Below, one piece after another: positions 59,620-64,000 of a stretch of DNA of 64,000 nt. The DNA is from Xanthobacteraceae bacterium (GTDB lineage: Bacteria > Pseudomonadota > Alphaproteobacteria > Rhizobiales > Xanthobacteraceae): NCBI GenBank assembly GCA_019745775.1, contig JAIESR010000045.1, positions 1 to 64,000 on the forward strand. Reading direction: 5' to 3'. Below the pieces are notes generated by a model. It searched no databases, was not told the DNA's origin, and saw nothing but the letters and a program-made list of their open reading frames with translations. The stretch's first letter is position 1; each line of letters starts with the position of its first letter. The position numbers were made by a program, and so were the translations under genes.

Positions 59620-59806
59620 GGCGTCGCAAATCGAGCGGTTTCTGCGCGCCGCCTCATGGCATCGGCCCGTGGCATCGTCATCGCACGGCGCCGCAAAAAC
59701 CTCCCAGTTTTGCGACGTAGCGGAAAGGCTCTGTTGGGACCTTCTCAGTTGTTCCCCTCTCAAGTAACTTGCCATCGTCAATGACTTCAAATTTCGATAG
59801 GGCTCC

Positions 59807-60580
59807 ATGACAAGCTCAATCAGAATGGGTGCGTCCGGGTTTTCAGCTCTGCTCGCGTTTGCGCTTTCCGTCGCCGCCGAGGCCGCCGAGATCAAGGTAA
59901 TCTGCGCCGTTGGGATGCAGCCAGTCATGCAGGACATCGGGCCGATGTTCGAGCGCGCCACCGGACACAAGCTTGCAATCATGTTTGCGACGGGCGGCGC
60001 GACCGTGCAGCGTGTCCGTGATGCCGAAGCCACCGATGTCGTTATTGCTATCCGGGAAGGAATCGACAGCTTGGTGAAGGCTGAGAAGGTGCTTGCGAGC
60101 ACAGCAACTGTGCTCGCAAGCACCGGCATCAGCGTGGCCATTCGCAAAGGCGCTCCCAGACCCGACATCTCTTCGCTCGAAGCATTGAAGCGAACGCTGC
60201 TCACGGCTAAGTCGATCACCTATCTGAATCCGGCCGACGGAGCCGCGAGCGGCATCCACTTCGCCAAGGTGCTCGATCGCCTGGGCATCGCCAACGAGCT
60301 AAAATCGAAAACGGTGTTTGCCGCGAGAGCCAGCGAGGTTGGCGTAATTGTTGCGAAAGGCGAGGCGGAGATCGGCGTGCTGCAGTTCCAGTTGCTTTTT
60401 TCGGTTCCTGGGATCGATATCGTCGGCCCGCTGCCGGGCGATCTGCAGAGCACCACCGTTTTCTCGATAGCAATTTCGGGCACGGCAAAGGATGCGCAAG
60501 CAGCCAAGGCGCTGATTGATTTTCTACGAACACCAGAGGCGGTGGCGGTGATCAAGGCGAAAGGAATGGAGCCGGGCTGA
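59807..60580 (+). CDS. ModA-like periplasmic substrate-binding protein
   Basis: Periplasmic binding protein (257 aa) of the molybdate/sulfate-binding type (SBP_bac_11-like). A signal peptide (FSALLAFALSVAAEAAE) precedes IKVICAVGMQPVMQDIGPMFERA and the Gly-rich FATGGATVQRVR. No modBC permease genes are adjacent, and many proteins of this subgroup are orphans, so the ligand is unknown. It interrupts the usual lapA-trpF neighbourhood. It holds a perfect 35-base inverted repeat (60089-60123) coding VLASTATVLAST. The 187 bases before it contain no gene. Confidence 0.82.
   Translation: MTSSIRMGASGFSALLAFALSVAAEAAEIKVICAVGMQPVMQDIGPMFERATGHKLAIMFATGGATVQRVRDAEATDVVIAIREGIDSLVKAEKVLASTATVLASTGISVAIRKGAPRPDISSLEALKRTLLTAKSITYLNPADGAASGIHFAKVLDRLGIANELKSKTVFAARASEVGVIVAKGEAEIGVLQFQLLFSVPGIDIVGPLPGDLQSTTVFSIAISGTAKDAQAAKALIDFLRTPEAVAVIKAKGMEPG
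60089..60123. repeat. Perfect 16-bp inverted repeat inside a coding region
   Basis: Arms GTGCTTGCGAGCACAG (60089-60104) and CTGTGCTCGCAAGCAC (60108-60123) are exact complements around CAA. It encodes a duplicated VLAST peptide, so it may have arisen by an inverted duplication that stayed in frame. Each arm is also partly self-complementary. Confidence 0.85.
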
Positions 60581-60598
60581 CGCGCTCGACCGTCGCCA

Positions 60599-60765
60599 TC
60601 AACGCGTCCATGTCGATCCTCGCGCCGGCGCGATCTGCAGGTCCTCCAATGCGTGGCGCGCCTTGGACTGGCAAACGAGACAGTCAGGTTGTAGAAGCGA
60701 CGCTTCGGTCGTCCGGCCTCGCGCGCTTCAATTGCCTGCCACTCGCTCGTGAGCCACGGGGCACG
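60599..60765 (-). pseudogene. Remnant of a PadR-type transcriptional regulator
   Basis: Conceptual translation on the minus strand gives PWLTSEWQAIEAREAGRPKR then RFYNLT, the recognition-helix/wing region of PadR-family winged-helix regulators. In another frame it continues QSKARHALEDLQIAPARGST and stops at 60599-60601. No start codon or first helices are found upstream and the two halves are out of frame, so this looks like a decayed fragment. The rest of the gap up to trpF (60766-61062) shows no gene; it contains an AT-richer stretch with a doubled ACATTAGAA at about 60901-60920. Confidence 0.45.
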
Positions 60766-61062
60766 CCGGCGATCTTGATGGCGAGTTGCTGTCGCGACGG
60801 CGGATAGGCGAGGTCCAATCTTGTTTCGGTATCGTTCCCCCGGGGGCGTCGCCGCTTCCCCCGGAGCTTCAGGCGCTCGCCCCCGAGATACCGTGGCCGT
60901 ACATTAGAAAAACATTAGAAATAAGCGGAATCTTTTGGTTCACGCCTATTGGCAGATCGACTATGGGATTGGAGCCTATGCGGTCAAGAATGACCTGGAG
61001 CCCCTTAAAAGGTAGCAGGCTGGCGCCTGATCGACTTGGTCAATCGAGACGTGGAAGAAAAA

Positions 61063-61737
61063 ATGGCCGTCGAAATCAAGATTTGCGGTCTGATGACACC
61101 CGAGGCGGTTGACGTCGCCCTCGACGGTGGCGTCGACTATGTCGGCTTCGTGTTCTTTCCGCCATCGCCGCGTCATGTCGGTTTTGAGCAGGCGCGGCTC
61201 CTGGGCGAGCGCGTGAACGGCCGGGCGAAGAAGGTCGCGTTGTCGGTCGACGCCGACAACGACTGGCTCGCCGCCAGCATCGAGGCGCTCAAGCCCGATA
61301 TGCTGCAACTGCATGGCCGCGAGACGCCGGAACGCGTCGCTGCCGTGCGCAGCCTGTTCCGCCTGCCTGTCATGAAAGCCGTGCCGATCAAGACCCGCGC
61401 CGACCTCTCGCCGATCCGGCTCTATGCCCACGCCGCCGATCGGCTGATCTTCGACGCGCGGGCGCCGCGCGAGGCGACGCGTCCCGGCGGGCTCGGCAAG
61501 CGCTTCGATTGGAACCTGCTCGCGGGCATCAATCCGGGTATCCCGTTCATGCTCTCGGGCGGGCTCGACGCCGGCAACGTGGCCGAGGCGCTGCGCATCA
61601 CGCGCGCGCCGGCAGTGGACGTATCGTCGGGCGTCGAACGCTCGCCGGGCATCAAGGATCACGAGAAGATCCGCGCCTTCATCCGTGCGGCGCGCGCCGC
61701 CGGCACCGGCGCGCGCAAGGTTGCGAGGGGCGCATGA
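61063..61737 (+). CDS. trpF: Phosphoribosylanthranilate isomerase
   Basis: TIM-barrel isomerase of tryptophan synthesis (224 aa). The catalytic Cys is in [13 protein letters not shown], the [12 protein letters not shown] strand is typical, the catalytic Asp in [23 protein letters not shown], and the phosphate-binding loop is [10 protein letters not shown]. Start MAVEIKICG follows GGAAG; an ATG/GTG at 61036 would add nine residues. Overlaps trpB by four bases. Confidence 0.96.
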   Translation: MAVEIKICGLMTPEAVDVALDGGVDYVGFVFFPPSPRHVGFEQARLLGERVNGRAKKVALSVDADNDWLAASIEALKPDMLQLHGRETPERVAAVRSLFRLPVMKAVPIKTRADLSPIRLYAHAADRLIFDARAPREATRPGGLGKRFDWNLLAGINPGIPFMLSGGLDAGNVAEALRITRAPAVDVSSGVERSPGIKDHEKIRAFIRAARAAGTGARKVARGA

Positions 61738-62954
61738 ACGTACCGCCACAACTCAATTCATTCCGTACCGGGCCTGATGAGCGCGGTCACTTCGGCATCT
61801 ATGGCGGCCGCTTCGTCGCCGAGACGCTGATGCCGCTCATCCTCGATCTCGAGAAGGCCTATGCCGAGGCCAAGGCCGATCCCGCATTCAAGCGCGAGAT
61901 GGACGGACACCTGACGCACTATGTCGGGCGGCCGTCGCCGCTCTATCTCGCCGAGCGGATGACCGCGCAACTCGGCGGCGCCAAGATCTATTTCAAGCGC
62001 GAGGACCTCAACCATACCGGTGCGCACAAGGTGAACAATGTGCTCGGCCAGATCATGCTGGCGAAGCGCATGGGCAAGCCGCGCATCATCGCCGAGACCG
62101 GTGCTGGCATGCACGGCGTCGCTACCGCGACCATGTGCGCCAAGTTCGGGCTCGAATGCATCGTCTACATGGGCTCGGTCGACGTCGCGCGGCAGCAGCC
62201 GAACGTGCTGCGCATGAAGGCGCTCGGCGCCAAGGTGGTGCCGGTCGAGTCCGGCTCCAAGACGCTGAAGGACGCCATGAACGAGGCGTTGCGCGACTGG
62301 GTCACCAATGTCTCCGACACGTTCTATTGCATCGGAACGGTCGCCGGGCCGCATCCCTATCCGATGATGGTGCGCGATTTCCAATGCGTGATCGGCAACG
62401 AGACGCGCGAGCAGGTAACCGCGCTGGAGGGCCGGCTGCCGAATTCGCTGATCGCCTGCATCGGCGGCGGCTCGAACGCCATGGGCCTGTTCCACCCGTT
62501 CCTCGACGACAAGGACATCGAGATCTACGGCGTCGAAGCGGCCGGCCACGGGCTCAATACCGCGATGCACGCGGCTTCGGTCGCCGGCGGAAAGCCGGGC
62601 GTGCTGCACGGCAACCGTACGTATCTCCTGATGGACGCGGACGGTCAGATCACCGAGGCGCATTCGATCTCCGCGGGTCTCGATTATCCCGGCATCGGCC
62701 CCGAGCACGCCTGGCTCAACGATACCGGTCGCGTGAAATTCCTCTCCGCAACGGACGAGGAAGCGCTCGAGGCGTTCCAGCTCTGCTGCAAGCTCGAAGG
62801 GATCATCCCGGCGCTCGAGCCAGCGCACGCGCTCGCGCGTGTGATCGAGATCGCACCGCGGAAGCCGAAGGATCACGTGATGGTGCTGAATCTTTCAGGC
62901 CGCGGCGACAAGGACCTCGCGTCGGTCGCCGAGCACCTCGGGGGCAAGATGTGA
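61734..62954 (+). CDS. trpB: Tryptophan synthase beta subunit
   Basis: PLP enzyme condensing indole with serine (406 aa). The PLP-binding Lys lies in [17 protein letters not shown], the phosphate-binding loop is [12 protein letters not shown], and the catalytic Glu is in [14 protein letters not shown]. The ATG overlaps the trpF TGA (ATGA) after GAGGGG, and its own TGA overlaps the GTG start of a small membrane-protein gene, so the whole cluster is coupled. Confidence 0.98.
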   Translation: MNVPPQLNSFRTGPDERGHFGIYGGRFVAETLMPLILDLEKAYAEAKADPAFKREMDGHLTHYVGRPSPLYLAERMTAQLGGAKIYFKREDLNHTGAHKVNNVLGQIMLAKRMGKPRIIAETGAGMHGVATATMCAKFGLECIVYMGSVDVARQQPNVLRMKALGAKVVPVESGSKTLKDAMNEALRDWVTNVSDTFYCIGTVAGPHPYPMMVRDFQCVIGNETREQVTALEGRLPNSLIACIGGGSNAMGLFHPFLDDKDIEIYGVEAAGHGLNTAMHAASVAGGKPGVLHGNRTYLLMDADGQITEAHSISAGLDYPGIGPEHAWLNDTGRVKFLSATDEEALEAFQLCCKLEGIIPALEPAHALARVIEIAPRKPKDHVMVLNLSGRGDKDLASVAEHLGGKM

Positions 62955-63160
62955 TCTTCAACCGCCAGAAGATCACCGGCTGGGTCCTGGTGGTCGTCTC
63001 CGCCGTCTACCTCGCCTATTTCTTCCGCATCAAGGTGATGACCCCGGGGCCGCTGCTGACACGGCAGGACTGGTTCAACCTGATCACCGCGATCGCCGTG
63101 CTGATCATCGGGATCATCAATGTCCGGCTCGCCGCCATGCGCGAGCAGAACCGACGGTAA
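62951..63160 (+). CDS. Small two-helix membrane protein in the trp operon
   Basis: Short protein (69 aa) between trpB and trpA, starting with GTG that overlaps the trpB TGA (GTGA). Two transmembrane helices are clear: [16 protein letters not shown] and [18 protein letters not shown], separated by a short polar loop ([15 protein letters not shown]) and ending in a basic tail. No family recognised. Coupling to trpB and the 11-base gap to trpA indicate cotranscription. Confidence 0.72.
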   Translation: MIFNRQKITGWVLVVVSAVYLAYFFRIKVMTPGPLLTRQDWFNLITAIAVLIIGIINVRLAAMREQNRR

Positions 63161-63171
63161 GGCGTCACCTC

Positions 63172-64000
63172 ATGTCGTCAACGCGTATCGACACCCGCTT
63201 CGCCGATCTGAAGCGTCAGGGCCGCGCCGCGCTGGTGACGTTCCTGACCGCCGGCGATCCCGACACCGAGACCTCGCTCGCGATCCTCAAGGCGCTGCCC
63301 GACGTCGGCGCCGACGTGATCGAGGTCGGCATGCCCTTCACCGACCCGATGGCGGACGGTCCCGCGATCCAGGCGTCATCGCAGCGCGCGCTCAAGGCCG
63401 GGCAGACGATGGTGAAGACGCTCGCGATGATCCGCGCGTTTCGCGCCGCCGATCAGACGACGCCAATCGTGCTGATGGGCTACTACAATCCGATCTACAT
63501 CTACGGCGTCGGAAAATTCCTCACCGACGCCAAGGCGGCCGGCATCGACGGCCTCATCGTCGTGGACTTGCCACCGGAGGAAGACGAGGAACTCTGCCTG
63601 CCGGCGCTCAAGGCGGGCCTGAACTTCATCCGCCTCGCGACTCCGACGACAGACGACAAGCGGCTGCCGGCGGTGCTCGCGAATACGTCGGGCTTTGTCT
63701 ACTACGTCTCGATCACCGGCATCACCGGCATGGCGGCTGCCGACCCCTGGGCGGTCACGGCGGCCGTGTCCCGCATCAAGCGCCACACCAAGCTGCCGGT
63801 CGCGGTCGGGTTCGGCGTGCGGTCGGCCGAGCAGGCGCGCGCGATCGCGCAGGCGGCGGACGGCGTGGTGGTGGGCTCCGCTCTGATCGACGCGCTCAAG
63901 GCGACGCTCGATGGCGACGACAAGGCGCAGGCCGCGTCGGTCGGCGCCGTGACCAAGTTGGTCGCGAGCCTCGCGGCCGGCGTGCGTTCCGCCAAGCGGG
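63172..64000 (+). CDS. trpA: Tryptophan synthase alpha subunit (partial, cut by window end)
   Basis: Releases indole from indole-3-glycerol phosphate and channels it to TrpB. The first 276 residues are present, with no stop before the window edge. Catalytic Glu is in [20 protein letters not shown], catalytic Asp in [16 protein letters not shown], and the phosphate loop region in [10 protein letters not shown] and [11 protein letters not shown]. The family is about 270-280 residues long, so nearly the whole gene is visible. Start ATG at [10 protein letters not shown]. Confidence 0.97.
   Translation, partial: MSSTRIDTRFADLKRQGRAALVTFLTAGDPDTETSLAILKALPDVGADVIEVGMPFTDPMADGPAIQASSQRALKAGQTMVKTLAMIRAFRAADQTTPIVLMGYYNPIYIYGVGKFLTDAKAAGIDGLIVVDLPPEEDEELCLPALKAGLNFIRLATPTTDDKRLPAVLANTSGFVYYVSITGITGMAAADPWAVTAAVSRIKRHTKLPVAVGFGVRSAEQARAIAQAADGVVVGSALIDALKATLDGDDKAQAASVGAVTKLVASLAAGVRSAKR

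Noticed and set aside
60786-61112. Open frame across the lapA-trpF insertion and into trpF
   Set aside because: No similarity, unusual composition and a large overlap with trpF in another frame.

Overview
The window is GC-rich, gene-dense alphaproteobacterial chromosome. Gene order points to Hyphomicrobiales of the Bradyrhizobium/Rhodopseudomonas/Pseudolabrys type: dnaK-dnaJ-pmtA, lptC-lptA-lptB-rpoN-hpf-ptsN, aroA-cmk-rpsA-sppA-ihfB-lapA followed by trpF-trpB-trpA, an FYDLN-acid protein gene beside aroA, and two promoters matching the alphaproteobacterial sigma-32 consensus. It is mostly core genome. I see no rRNA operon, prophage, insertion sequence or CRISPR array. Two tRNA genes are present, Leu(CAG) and Ala(GGC).

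Layout. 0-9 kb: a secreted protein, alkB, then the heat-shock pair dnaK/dnaJ (sigma-32 promoter; strong terminator between the two genes), pmtA, an FMN reductase, pyrF and dapB. 8.6-17 kb: gpmI, an AraC/MGMT fusion, the divergent DUF2244/nth pair, envelope and redox proteins. 17-25 kb, minus strand: two paralogous GT4 glycosyltransferases (one with an apparent frameshift), then infC (ATT start), rpmI, rplT, pheS, pheT. 25-34 kb: hydrolase, SDR, queG, gst, uppP, an FMN-dependent hydroxy-acid dehydrogenase, an NDUFA9-like protein, tRNA-Leu, a lipoprotein and an MFS pump. 34-40 kb: the LPS-transport/sigma-54 block. 40-41 kb: a DUF1150/Hsp20 heat-shock unit with a sigma-32 promoter and a ROSE-like leader.

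41-52 kb is the accessory part: a ketopantoate-reductase-like gene coupled to a mandelate-racemase-like enolase with an altered catalytic lysine, a Bug/TctC solute-binding protein, a TerC + atypical pyruvate kinase + small secreted protein operon, and an 1136-residue RTX serralysin-type metalloprotease divergent from an HlyC-type lysine acyltransferase. 52-64 kb returns to core genes (aroA, cmk, rpsA, sppA, ihfB, lapA, trpFBA). Between lapA and trpF lies what looks like a lineage-specific insertion: a ModA-like binding protein and a decayed PadR-type regulator. trpA runs off the right edge.

Three families of small palindromic repeats lie between genes, several of them directly against stop codons. 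The observations most worth a second look are the RTX protease/acyltransferase pair, the Hsp20 leader RNA, the Lys-to-Arg enolase, the Gln/Tyr-rich extension on LptB, and the pyruvate kinase-like protein with potassium-site substitutions.
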